Below, in pieces: positions 1 through 5,690 of a stretch of 8,238 nucleotides of DNA. The notes beneath the pieces are model-generated. The model was not told the DNA's origin. It saw nothing but the letters and a program-made list of their open reading frames with translations, and searched no databases. This stretch comes from Candidatus Levybacteria bacterium RIFCSPLOWO2_01_FULL_42_15 (GTDB lineage: Bacteria > Patescibacteriota > Microgenomatia > Levybacterales > UBA12049), in contig MFOZ01000026.1 of NCBI GenBank assembly GCA_001784055.1, positions 1-8,238 on the forward strand. Reading direction: 5' to 3'. The number at the start of each line of letters is the position of its first letter. The first letter of the stretch is position 1. A program made the position numbers and the translations under genes.

Positions 1-824
1 CTCATGGTGGATTTGAGGATTGCTTTTTTTATCTTGGAGGCGGGGAGCGCCTTAAAAATTGCCTCAATATTTTCTAAAAGCTTTTTGTCTCCAAACGAAA
101 GTTTCCCTGCCACTACGTGCATGAGGGGAAATTTTGCCTCTGTCTTGAGGGTTATTTGCCCTTTTTGAAACTGCAGAGCGGTTTTTTGCGGATCAGTCGC
201 AATGGTTCCGTTTTTAGGATTGGGCATAAGACCGCGGGGTCCCAACACGCGGGCAACCTTGGCAAGCTGTGGCATCATAGCAGGAGTTGATAAAAGAACA
301 TCAAATGTGATCTTTCCTTTTTCAATCTCTTTAATTAACGGTTCATCTGCAATCGCAACTCGAACGATTTTTCCCGTTCCGTAGGGGAGTGTTACCATTG
401 CGTTCACTCCCGGCTCGGTGGTAGTGAAATGAAGCTCAACCGTTTCATCAAATCGAGCGCCTTTAAGCTTAGGAAGAAGGGATAATGCCTCAGACAGCGC
501 ATATTTTTTGGTTTTGTCAACAAAACCAACCCGCGCTTGATAACTTTTGGAACGGATTCGGGCTGGTTTCGGTTTGTTCTTCTTTTCTTTTTTTTTGGGT
601 TCTTGGGATTCTTTGAGTTGATTTACTGCTTCTTTTTGAATCTTCTCAATTTTAGCAAGTTCTTCTTCCGTAGGTCCAACAGCCACAACTCGTTCGCCAC
701 CCTTTAAGCCGGGTGCTTTAACGGTCTTTTTGAGCTCTTTAGCCTCTTTTCGCTTTTTGGTTTCTTTTTTTTGATCTTCTTCGAGCTCTTCAACGCCGAG
801 TGTTTTTACTCTGATCTTGCCCAC
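1..824 (-). CDS. rplA: 50S ribosomal protein L1, N-terminally extended, 3' end outside window
   Basis: L1 of the large ribosomal subunit, which forms the mobile L1 stalk that contacts 23S rRNA and helps release E-site tRNA; in many bacteria it also represses its own operon. 274 codons are visible and the frame is open at the left edge; only a few C-terminal residues should be missing. The L1 hallmarks are TLPYGTGK (about 145-152) and VLGPRGLMPNPKNGT (about 193-207). Two things are odd. Residues 1 to about 95 are a Lys/Glu-rich extension absent from the usual ~230-residue protein. The region between VTLPYGTGK and FDVLLSTPAMM is about 20 residues shorter than in E. coli L1 as I remember it, and the usual RKSDQNVRG-like segment is missing, so domain II looks trimmed. 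The GTG start is chosen because AAGGAGG lies 4 nt upstream. It is the last visible gene of the secE-nusG-rplK-rplA cluster. Confidence 0.96.
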   Translation of the reverse strand, partial: MGKIRVKTLGVEELEEDQKKETKKRKEAKELKKTVKAPGLKGGERVVAVGPTEEELAKIEKIQKEAVNQLKESQEPKKKEKKNKPKPARIRSKSYQARVGFVDKTKKYALSEALSLLPKLKGARFDETVELHFTTTEPGVNAMVTLPYGTGKIVRVAIADEPLIKEIEKGKITFDVLLSTPAMMPQLAKVARVLGPRGLMPNPKNGTIATDPQKTALQFQKGQITLKTEAKFPLMHVVAGKLSFGDKKLLENIEAIFKALPASKIKKAILKSTM

Positions 825-828
825 GTTC

Positions 829-835
829 CCTCCTT
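829..835 (-). promoter_or_regulatory. Strong Shine-Dalgarno site of rplA
   Basis: Read on the minus strand this is AAGGAGG, 4 nt before the GTG at 822-824. It fixes the start and so shows that the charged N-terminal extension of L1 is translated. It contrasts with the first genes of transcription units in this window, which have no such site. Confidence 0.85.
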
Positions 836-848
836 CCAGTCGGTCAAG

Positions 849-904
849 TTAAAAATTTTTAATTTTGAATTGTGATTTTGCATTTTGAACTTTGAATTTT
901 TAAT
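849..904. repeat. AT-rich degenerate TTCAAAA repeat between rplK and rplA
   Basis: On the minus strand the spacer is built from short, imperfect units such as TTCAAAG, TTCAAAAT, GCAAAATC and TTCAAAATT, flanked by AAATTAAAAATT-like blocks. It starts inside the rplK stop codon and fills most of the 75-nt gap before rplA. No strong hairpin or promoter pair is visible. It looks like low-complexity intergenic repeat rather than a regulatory element. From memory, similar CAAAATTCAAAAT strings occur in other Patescibacteria spacers, but I could not check this. Confidence 0.6.
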
Positions 905-1322
905 TTATGTCTACTCCCATGCTTCGCGCGGTTCCGGCAACAATTTTTACCGCGGCCTCAAGGGTATCCGCGTTCAAATCTTCCATCTTTGCTTTTGCGA
1001 TTTCTTCCGCTTGGGATTTCGTGAGCGTTCCTACCATTTCTTTTCCGGGCTTTTGGGATCCTTTTTCTTTTTTGAGCGCTTTTTTAATCATTTCGGCAAC
1101 CGGGGGTTTCTTGATAATAAAAGAGAATGTTCTGTCCTCATATACCGTAATAACAGCAGGAATAACAGTTCCTTTTTGACTTGCAGTTTTCTCATTAAAC
1201 GCCTTCACAAACTCCATGATAGGGAGTCCGTGTTGTCCCAACGCAGGACCAACGGGAGGCGCGGGTGTTGCTTCGCCCGCGGGAATGGTGAGTTTAATAA
1301 TGGTTTTTACTTTTTTAGCCAT
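900..1322 (-). CDS. rplK: 50S ribosomal protein L11
   Basis: L11 sits at the base of the ribosomal stalk, binds the GTPase-associated region of 23S rRNA, and is needed for factor-dependent GTP hydrolysis and stringent-response sensing. The 140-residue length is typical. The N-terminal domain carries the signature [19 protein letters not shown] (about residues 20-38), whose proline-rich helix is the thiopeptide-binding face in the family. The C-terminal RNA-binding domain covers about residues 70-140, with [20 protein letters not shown] and the ending ARSMGVDIN. The start is ATG followed by [10 protein letters not shown], as usual. It lies 37 nt after nusG and 75 nt before rplA. No good Shine-Dalgarno site is visible; a 22-bp palindrome occupies the position where one would be. 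Confidence 0.99.
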   Translation of the reverse strand: MAKKVKTIIKLTIPAGEATPAPPVGPALGQHGLPIMEFVKAFNEKTASQKGTVIPAVITVYEDRTFSFIIKKPPVAEMIKKALKKEKGSQKPGKEMVGTLTKSQAEEIAKAKMEDLNADTLEAAVKIVAGTARSMGVDIN

Positions 1323-1324
1323 AA

Positions 1325-1346
1325 TATAATCTTTATAAAGATTATA
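1325..1346. promoter_or_regulatory. 22-bp perfect palindrome just upstream of rplK start
   Basis: The bases from 1325 to 1346 are identical to their own reverse complement, with core ATAATCTTTATAAAGATTAT at 1326-1345. In RNA this gives a 9-bp stem with a TATA loop ending 2 nt before the rplK start codon, where a ribosome binding site would lie. It could control rplK translation, bind a dimeric protein, or be chance in a very AT-rich spacer. There is no U-tract that would make it a terminator. Confidence 0.6.
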
Positions 1347-1359
1347 AATTTTATAAACG

Positions 1360-1944
1360 TTATAGCTTGGCGACCTGTAAAAAATCTAATTCCACGGGTG
1401 TTTCTCTGCCAAATATACTCACAAGGACTTTGAGTTTCCCTTTTGTCTCGTCAATTTCGTCAATGGTCCCCAAAAAGTCCGCAAACGGCCCATCAATAAT
1501 CTTGACCGCCTCATTGAGCGAGAAAGACGTCTTGTGCAAAGGCTCTTTGCTCTCCATGAATTTTTGGATTGCCTCAACTTCTTTATCGGAAATGGGAGTT
1601 GGTTTATTTCCCGCGCCCACAAAACCGGTAACTCCTGCCGTTGTGCGCACCAAAAGCCAGGATTCATCATCAATCACCATACGCACAAACACGTATCCGG
1701 GGAAAATTTTTTCTTCTACCTCTTCTTTTTTGCCGCCAGACACGCGGATGGTTTCTCGGGTGGGGACGAGAATATCAAAAATCCTATCAGCAAATCCCAA
1801 CGTCTGTACGCGCTGTTTGAGGTTTTTTGCAACCTTGTTCTCATGTCCCGAATAGGTATGGACAATGTACCAGCGGGCATCACTGGACATAGCAATCGCG
1901 GTTTCTTTTTTTTCTGGTTTATCTGTTTTTTTTGCTTTTGACAT
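1360..1944 (-). CDS. nusG: Transcription termination/antitermination protein NusG
   Basis: NusG binds RNA polymerase through its NGN domain, suppresses pausing, and links polymerase to Rho or to the ribosome through its KOW domain. The 194 residues divide into a Lys/Glu-rich N-terminal tail (1-22), an NGN domain starting at [19 protein letters not shown] (24-42) and including [11 protein letters not shown] (about 79-89), and a KOW domain (about 145-194) with [19 protein letters not shown] and a [14 protein letters not shown] ending. The length is normal apart from the tail. A start at Met19 would remove most of the tail and cannot be excluded. It begins 6 nt after the secE stop with no Shine-Dalgarno site, so translation is probably coupled to secE. 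secE-nusG-rplK-rplA is the standard bacterial order. Confidence 0.98.
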   Translation of the reverse strand: MSKAKKTDKPEKKETAIAMSSDARWYIVHTYSGHENKVAKNLKQRVQTLGFADRIFDILVPTRETIRVSGGKKEEVEEKIFPGYVFVRMVIDDESWLLVRTTAGVTGFVGAGNKPTPISDKEVEAIQKFMESKEPLHKTSFSLNEAVKIIDGPFADFLGTIDEIDETKGKLKVLVSIFGRETPVELDFLQVAKL

Positions 1945-1950
1945 TTGAAC

Positions 1951-2136
1951 TTATTTAATGAATACTTCCATTATTTTTACAAAGACAAAATCAATCCCTC
2001 CGATAAAAACTCCCACGATAATGCTTATCATGAGGACCAATATGGTCATTCGAACTATTTCTTGCTGTGTTGGCCAGACTACTTTTTTAAGCTCCTCTTT
2101 AACCTCCCGTAAAAAAGTAACCGGAAGAACAGCCAT
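1951..2136 (-). CDS. secE: Preprotein translocase subunit SecE
   Basis: SecE is the small clamp subunit of the SecYEG channel in the cytoplasmic membrane. The 61-residue protein is the single-span form found in most bacteria. It has an amphipathic cytoplasmic helix with the signature FLREVKEELKKVVWPTQQEI (about residues 8-27), followed by one transmembrane segment (about 28-50, MTILVLMISIIVGVFIGGIDFVF). The ATG is followed by AVLPV. It is the first gene of the cluster, and a promoter ends 8 nt before the start, so the mRNA is predicted to be leaderless or nearly so. Confidence 0.96.
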   Translation of the reverse strand: MAVLPVTFLREVKEELKKVVWPTQQEIVRMTILVLMISIIVGVFIGGIDFVFVKIMEVFIK

Positions 2137-2144
2137 AATTGGTT

Positions 2145-2173
2145 ATTGTACCAAATGGTAAAGGACTTGTAAA
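2145..2173 (-). promoter_or_regulatory. Promoter of the secE-nusG-rplK-rplA operon
   Basis: On the minus strand, TTTACA (2168-2173) and TACAAT (2145-2150) are separated by 17 bp. The expected transcription start is about 2 nt before the secE ATG at 2136, leaving no room for a Shine-Dalgarno site. Its -35 box occupies almost the same bases as the -35 box of the divergent galU promoter. Confidence 0.75.
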
Positions 2174-2195
2174 GGTTGTGGTAGGATGATACAAT
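2167..2195 (+). promoter_or_regulatory. Promoter of galU (extended -10)
   Basis: TTGTAA (2167-2172) and TACAAT (2190-2195) are 17 bp apart, and the -10 box is preceded by TGA, giving an extended -10 (TGATACAAT). The predicted start near 2202 leaves a leader of about 8 nt without a Shine-Dalgarno site. It also shows that the upstream in-frame ATG at 2186, which lies inside the promoter, is not the galU start. Confidence 0.65.
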
Positions 2196-2209
2196 TGTTT
2201 TTATCGCTT

Positions 2210-3106
2210 ATGGCAAAGAAAATTCGCAAAGCGGTTATTCCTTCGGCAGGCTTTGGTACCCGGTTTTTACCTCAAACCAAAGCCATGCCCAAAGAGATGC
2301 TTCCCATTGTTGACAAACCCATTATCCAGTACATCGTGGAGGAATTGGTGGAGGCGGGGATTGAGGACATCATTATTGTAACGGGGTATCATAAGCGGAC
2401 GATTGAGGACCACTTTGACAGACCCAGCATGGATTTAATCGAAAATTTGCGCATGGGAGGTCTCAAAAAACTTCCCCTGCTTCAAGAAGTAGAACGGATT
2501 TCCGAAATGGCGAATTTTGTGTACGTGCGGCAAAAAGGACCGTACGGAAATGGAACGCCTCTTCTAAACGTGCAGCATCTTATTGGAAACGAGCCATTTA
2601 TTTATGCCTGGAGCGATGATTTTATTAAGACAGACGGCAAATCGCGCTTCCGACAGCTAATTGATGCGTATAACGAATTTGGATGCTCGGTGTTGGCATC
2701 GGTTAGGGCGCGCAAAGATGAAGACTATGATCGCTACGGCTTTGCGGGAGGGCGGCAGATTCGCAATGGCCTTATTGACGTTAACACGATTATAGAAAAA
2801 CCGGGTAAGAAAAACGCGCCGTCAGACTTGGCCAACGTGAGCGGGTTTTTGTTAACGTGTGATATTTTTGAGTATATAGAAAAAGCGCTTGCAAACCTTC
2901 AAGAGGGAGAAGAGCTTTATTATAATGATGCCTTAAAACTTATGCTCGCGGATAAAAAACGGGTCCTTGCGTGTGAAATTAAGGGGGGAGTATATTACGA
3001 CACCGGAAACAAGCTGGAGTATCTCAAAACCGTGGTTGAATTTGGACTCAATCACCCGGACATTAATGGGGCATTCCGCTCTTTCCTCAAAAACTTGAAA
3101 GTGTAA
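2210..3106 (+). CDS. galU: UTP--glucose-1-phosphate uridylyltransferase
   Basis: This cytoplasmic enzyme makes UDP-glucose from UTP and glucose-1-phosphate, the donor for envelope polysaccharides and glycolipids. The 298 residues match the usual bacterial GalU length. The nucleotide-binding signature is PSAGFGTRFLPQTKAMPKEM (residues 11-30), with G14-R18 and K24 as the expected contacts. A glycine-containing loop GPYGNGTP (110-117), acidic pair D136-D137 (metal and sugar-nucleotide site), EKP (196-198) and a C-terminal YYDTGNKLEYLK segment follow in family order. ATG at 2210 is preferred over the in-frame ATG at 2186 because the latter would add nine uncharacteristic residues and lies in the promoter. 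It is transcribed away from secE and is followed after 27 nt by a small membrane-protein gene. A nucleotidyltransferase using another sugar phosphate is possible, but the motifs fit GalU best. Confidence 0.96.
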   Translation: MAKKIRKAVIPSAGFGTRFLPQTKAMPKEMLPIVDKPIIQYIVEELVEAGIEDIIIVTGYHKRTIEDHFDRPSMDLIENLRMGGLKKLPLLQEVERISEMANFVYVRQKGPYGNGTPLLNVQHLIGNEPFIYAWSDDFIKTDGKSRFRQLIDAYNEFGCSVLASVRARKDEDYDRYGFAGGRQIRNGLIDVNTIIEKPGKKNAPSDLANVSGFLLTCDIFEYIEKALANLQEGEELYYNDALKLMLADKKRVLACEIKGGVYYDTGNKLEYLKTVVEFGLNHPDINGAFRSFLKNLKV

Positions 3107-3133
3107 AAAAGATTTGGTACCGTATGCGTTGAT

Positions 3134-3541
3134 ATGATTTCAGAGATGCCTCCTACATTTTATTTAGAGGATCCATCGCTTCCCGTTCAGACGGTTATTC
3201 CCGTTGTGGGTCTTCAGCCTTCTCATACGCAAAAGAGGGTGGAGTTTGTTAGTTTTGCGCCCTCCCCAACCTATAAAGTGACAGAACACCGCGTTCCCGA
3301 CAATCTTGAAGATATGATGCCTTCCGTTGTTGCCGAACTGGAAAATAGGCCGTGGTTTTTAAAGTTTATGGAAGATGTAGGCAGAGGCGAAAAGAAGGGA
3401 GTATTCGTAGTAGCGCTGGGAGCTTTGGTAATAACATCCGGCATTGCGGGTTTTGAATTTGGCGTACGAGGGGGACGGGACGTAAAAGAGCTGTGGCAAA
3501 AAGTACGCACGTTTTTAGAAGAGAGAAAGGAAAAAGGATGA
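3134..3541 (+). CDS. Small single-span membrane protein, unknown function
   Basis: I do not recognise this 135-residue protein. Residues 1 to about 85 are hydrophilic and rich in Pro, Val and Glu. A single hydrophobic segment follows at about 89-107 (GVFVVALGALVITSGIAGF). The short C-terminal tail (about 112-135) is charged and ends in LEERKEKG. There is no clear signal peptide, so it is predicted to be anchored by the one C-terminal span. The start is ATG at 3134 with no Shine-Dalgarno site; ATG at 3146 is an alternative. It sits 27 nt after galU, and its stop overlaps the start of the PAP2 gene (ATGA), so all three genes probably share a transcript and this one may work with the phosphatase at the membrane. 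Confidence 0.75.
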   Translation: MISEMPPTFYLEDPSLPVQTVIPVVGLQPSHTQKRVEFVSFAPSPTYKVTEHRVPDNLEDMMPSVVAELENRPWFLKFMEDVGRGEKKGVFVVALGALVITSGIAGFEFGVRGGRDVKELWQKVRTFLEERKEKG

Positions 3542-4221
3542 TGAGAAAGCTTGCGGTGTTTGCTTTGGGTTGTATTATTTTTGCCGCGTTTGTTGGGTTT
3601 TCTTATCTTGTTGATAAGGATTTGTTTATCCGTTTTGATTTTGATACCACGGTGAGACTCCAAAGCAATATTCCTACCCGTTTTGATTCCTATCTATCGA
3701 TTCTTAGTTTGATCGGCAGTTTTGAGGTTGTGAGCTTGTTTCTGATTGGGATTCTTTTAATTCGGCGAAAAATCGTGGAGGGATTTTTTGTACTGTCTGG
3801 GTTTGTAGGGTTTCATGCGCTTGAGATATACGGTAAACTGTTTGTGGAGCATTTGCCTCCCCCCGAATTTATGATCCGGACCGAAAAGCTTTTAGAATTT
3901 CCTCAATTCCACGTTCGGGCAGAGTATTCTTACCCCTCCGGACACGCGGGGCGGGCGGCGTTTGTCTCAACCTTTCTTTTTCTCATCATCGGACAATCAA
4001 AGAAGCTATCAAAACTCCAAAAAATCATTCTTCTCGCGATCATGGGAATCTACGATATGGGAATGGTGGTAAGCAGGGTTTCGCTGGGAGAGCATTGGAC
4101 AACGGATGTTATTGGGGGGGTTCTCTTGGGAGCATCTCTTGCTCTTCTTACTTCATTGGTGTACGTAGGTAAGAGGAAGCAGTCTAAATACCGTAAACAG
4201 AGCAGGGGGCTGATTTCCTGA
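3538..4221 (+). CDS. PAP2-family membrane phosphatase
   Basis: PAP2-superfamily enzymes remove phosphate from lipid phosphates such as undecaprenyl diphosphate or phosphatidic acid at the outer face of the cytoplasmic membrane. This 227-residue protein has several hydrophobic spans (about 4-24, 52-75, 80-98, 140-152, 162-178 and 190-210). Catalytic motif 2 is YPSGH (132-136) and motif 3 is SRVSLGEHWTTD (179-190), giving the expected SRx5Hx3D. Motif 1 is normally Kx6RP, but here it is K100-LFVEHL-PPP, so the arginine is replaced by proline. The start at 3538 overlaps the previous stop as ATGA; the adjacent ATG at 3541 is also possible, and GAAAGG at 3525-3530 serves either. The last 69 bp overlap an opposite-strand gene. 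The natural substrate cannot be told from sequence. Confidence 0.92.
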   Translation: MMRKLAVFALGCIIFAAFVGFSYLVDKDLFIRFDFDTTVRLQSNIPTRFDSYLSILSLIGSFEVVSLFLIGILLIRRKIVEGFFVLSGFVGFHALEIYGKLFVEHLPPPEFMIRTEKLLEFPQFHVRAEYSYPSGHAGRAAFVSTFLFLIIGQSKKLSKLQKIILLAIMGIYDMGMVVSRVSLGEHWTTDVIGGVLLGASLALLTSLVYVGKRKQSKYRKQSRGLIS

Positions 4222-4767
4222 TATTGGATCTTCCGGGTAGACAATTGGCTGGGTCATGTCTACTTCAAAAGAGCCATATACTTCTCGTTCTCCTTGCGTG
4301 TCGGTAGGGATCATGTGGTGTTCAGATGGAACCAATAACACAGCTCTTCCGTGAGGCGCAAGTAGAGGTCGTATTCGCCTTAGGAAATCAACGAGCTTTT
4401 CGGAATTCTGAGGGCGATAGTAAGCAACATCCACACTGCTTGGTTTTATTTGCGAATCATTGAGAATTTGAAACCCGGAAAACGCGGCAAGTTCACTCAT
4501 TGCCCTATCGGTTGGTTCCGAGTTTAAAAATGTAGGACGGTTAAAATAGTCAGAAAGGGTGCGTTTAAGACCAAGGAGGAATTCGTGGATTTGGGGAACA
4601 GTAAAAAAAAGATCATCAGAATCTTGTCCAAAAGGAGAGAGAAATTTGGGATCGCGATGTTGAATCGATGAGATAAAATCCTCAAGGGTTAGATGCGGGG
4701 TGAGCTCCGTTATTGATTGTGGGTGAGCTCTCGGGAGGTATCCTAGTTCGGCTACCGCTACCGACAT
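4153..4767 (-). CDS. Hypothetical protein, faintly methyltransferase-like
   Basis: I do not recognise this 204-residue protein with confidence. The segment from D113 to P147 (VDVAYYRP, then FLRRIRPLLAPHGRAVLLVP) resembles the second half of a class I Rossmann methyltransferase, where an Asp-containing strand is followed by a helix and a 'pLLxpxGxxvl' strand. No glycine-rich SAM-binding motif I is visible in the N-terminal half, so an active methyltransferase is doubtful. No membrane span or signal peptide is seen. Support for a real gene comes from its length and from a promoter with consensus hexamers ending 7 nt before the ATG. It converges on the PAP2 gene and overlaps its last 69 bp on the opposite strand. 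It is divergent from the 266-residue gene. Confidence 0.75.
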   Translation of the reverse strand: MSVAVAELGYLPRAHPQSITELTPHLTLEDFISSIQHRDPKFLSPFGQDSDDLFFTVPQIHEFLLGLKRTLSDYFNRPTFLNSEPTDRAMSELAAFSGFQILNDSQIKPSSVDVAYYRPQNSEKLVDFLRRIRPLLAPHGRAVLLVPSEHHMIPTDTQGEREVYGSFEVDMTQPIVYPEDPISGNQPPALFTVFRLLPLTYVHQ

Positions 4768-4774
4768 AATTCTT

Positions 4775-4805
4775 ATTATATCAACCTATCGCCTCAATCT
4801 GTCAA
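4775..4805 (-). promoter_or_regulatory. Promoter of the 204-residue protein gene
   Basis: On the minus strand the consensus hexamers TTGACA (4800-4805) and TATAAT (4775-4780) are separated by 19 bp, slightly longer than ideal. The -10 box ends 7 nt before the ATG at 4767, so the transcript should start at or within a few bases of the start codon. Confidence 0.7.
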
Positions 4806-4819
4806 GCAGTACCCGATTT

Positions 4820-4848
4820 TTGACAAACGGCTCATGGTGTGATAGTAT
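4820..4848 (+). promoter_or_regulatory. Promoter of the 266-residue protein gene (extended -10)
   Basis: TTGACA (4820-4825) and TAGTAT (4843-4848) are separated by 17 bp, with TGA directly before the -10 box. The predicted start near A4855 leaves a leader of about 5 nt to the ATG at 4860 and no Shine-Dalgarno site. The -35 box is the inverted partner of the divergent promoter's -35 box, 14 bp away. Confidence 0.75.
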
Positions 4849-4859
4849 GCTCAAATCAT

Positions 4860-5660
4860 ATGGCAATGCGCTATATAGAAAGCGAATTCAGGAGAATGGG
4901 TCACCTGGGTGCTGCAAAAGCTGTAGCGGGTTTGCGTGAGGAAATGAGTCCGCAACTGCGTACGCAATTTGGCACTGATGATATTCCGCTTCCTGACCAA
5001 CCAACTCCCGCAAAGAAAGATAAGCCACAAGATGTTCTCTCTCTTACAGTGAGGGAATTCAAAGCAAGTCCTCTTACCCCAGAACTAGTTACCAAAACCT
5101 TTCAAACAATATGGCAAGTCCGAGGAGAAAGTGCTGGTCTTGAGGTTGTTGTTGCACCATGTGACCGCAGCGCAAAAGAGCTAAGAGAACTGGCAAAAGC
5201 AGGTAGACGCATTGGTTATTTACCGGAACAGAGTATGACACAAGAGAATCGTCCACTATTTGCTAAAATGTTCCCCCAATTGGGAAGTCATAGTGTACAA
5301 GAAGGAAACTCTGTAACAAATGAGGCCAATAGATTTGGTTGGTTTGATTATGAAGCCAATGTTGACGCTCCTTATCTTGATACAACTGAAGATCAATTGA
5401 GAGAGAGAATTGCTGCCGACGGAAGATTAGAAATGAATGTAAGTGAATATATTGTTGCTAGTGAGGATAGCAAGCTTTTTACCGGAAAATTCTTAGATCA
5501 GGGTAACACATGGGCACGATTGCTCGGGTCTCGGGACGGCGGTAAGGTGGTCTTCGCCGGCTTGGGTTCGGGCGGTGGCTTGCTCGTCGGCTGGGGTCTG
5601 GATCCGCAGGGTCACGGTCCGGATGTGGGTGGCCGTTCCGTGGGAGTGAAAAAAGCTTAA
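4860..5660 (+). CDS. Unrecognised 266-residue protein with GC-rich chimeric tail
   Basis: No assigned function. The N-terminus (MAMRYIESEFRRMGHLGAAK) is helical and is followed by a polar Pro/Lys linker (about 45-60). A central region (about 90-205) contains LEVVVAPCDRSAKELRELAK and IGYLPEQS. The C-terminal block from about residue 215 (TWARLLGSRDGGKVVF, then GWGLDPQGHGPDVGGRS) is glycine-rich and encoded by DNA of about 70% GC, against about 37% just upstream. From memory, Parcubacteria genomes carry uncharacterised proteins starting MRYIESE and ending with a WxRLxGSR...LDPQ...GGRS block, so this may be one member of a lineage-specific multicopy family; I could not check this. The start is ATG at 4860 (ATG 4866 is close); the upstream GTG at 4839 lies in the promoter. 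No signal peptide or membrane span is evident. Confidence 0.8.
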   Translation: MAMRYIESEFRRMGHLGAAKAVAGLREEMSPQLRTQFGTDDIPLPDQPTPAKKDKPQDVLSLTVREFKASPLTPELVTKTFQTIWQVRGESAGLEVVVAPCDRSAKELRELAKAGRRIGYLPEQSMTQENRPLFAKMFPQLGSHSVQEGNSVTNEANRFGWFDYEANVDAPYLDTTEDQLRERIAADGRLEMNVSEYIVASEDSKLFTGKFLDQGNTWARLLGSRDGGKVVFAGLGSGGGLLVGWGLDPQGHGPDVGGRSVGVKKA

Positions 5661-5666
5661 ACACTC

Positions 5667-5688
5667 CATCCGATGTGGATTAGTCCTT
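5667..5688. repeat. 22-nt direct repeat, copy 1
   Basis: This starts 6 nt after the stop of the 266-residue gene and is identical to 8149-8170. The core is CATCCGATGTGGATTAG. Similarity continues imperfectly about 7 nt to the left in both copies (AAACACTC here, AAACATTCA in copy 2). A weak hairpin (TCCA/TGGA) can form around it. Confidence 0.9.
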
Positions 5689-5690
5689 TG

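Noticed and set aside
885..1433. 182-codon open frame on the plus strand across rplK and the nusG end
   Set aside because: Antisense to two clear genes; Phe/Asn/Arg-rich with no domain, a shadow of rplK/nusG codon bias.
2186..2209. Upstream in-frame ATG for galU
   Set aside because: It overlaps the extended -10 promoter and would add nine residues (MIQLFLSLM) not typical of GalU; ATG at 2210 fits family and promoter.
3493..3537. Upstream GTG start for the PAP2 gene
   Set aside because: Would add 15 charged residues before the first membrane span and overlap the previous gene by 49 bp; the ATGA overlap at 3538 is a standard coupled start.
5479..5664. Minus-strand open frames over the GC-rich tail of the 266-residue gene
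   Set aside because: Arg/Pro-rich products antisense to the tail, expected from high GC and few stops; no promoter or Shine-Dalgarno site seen.
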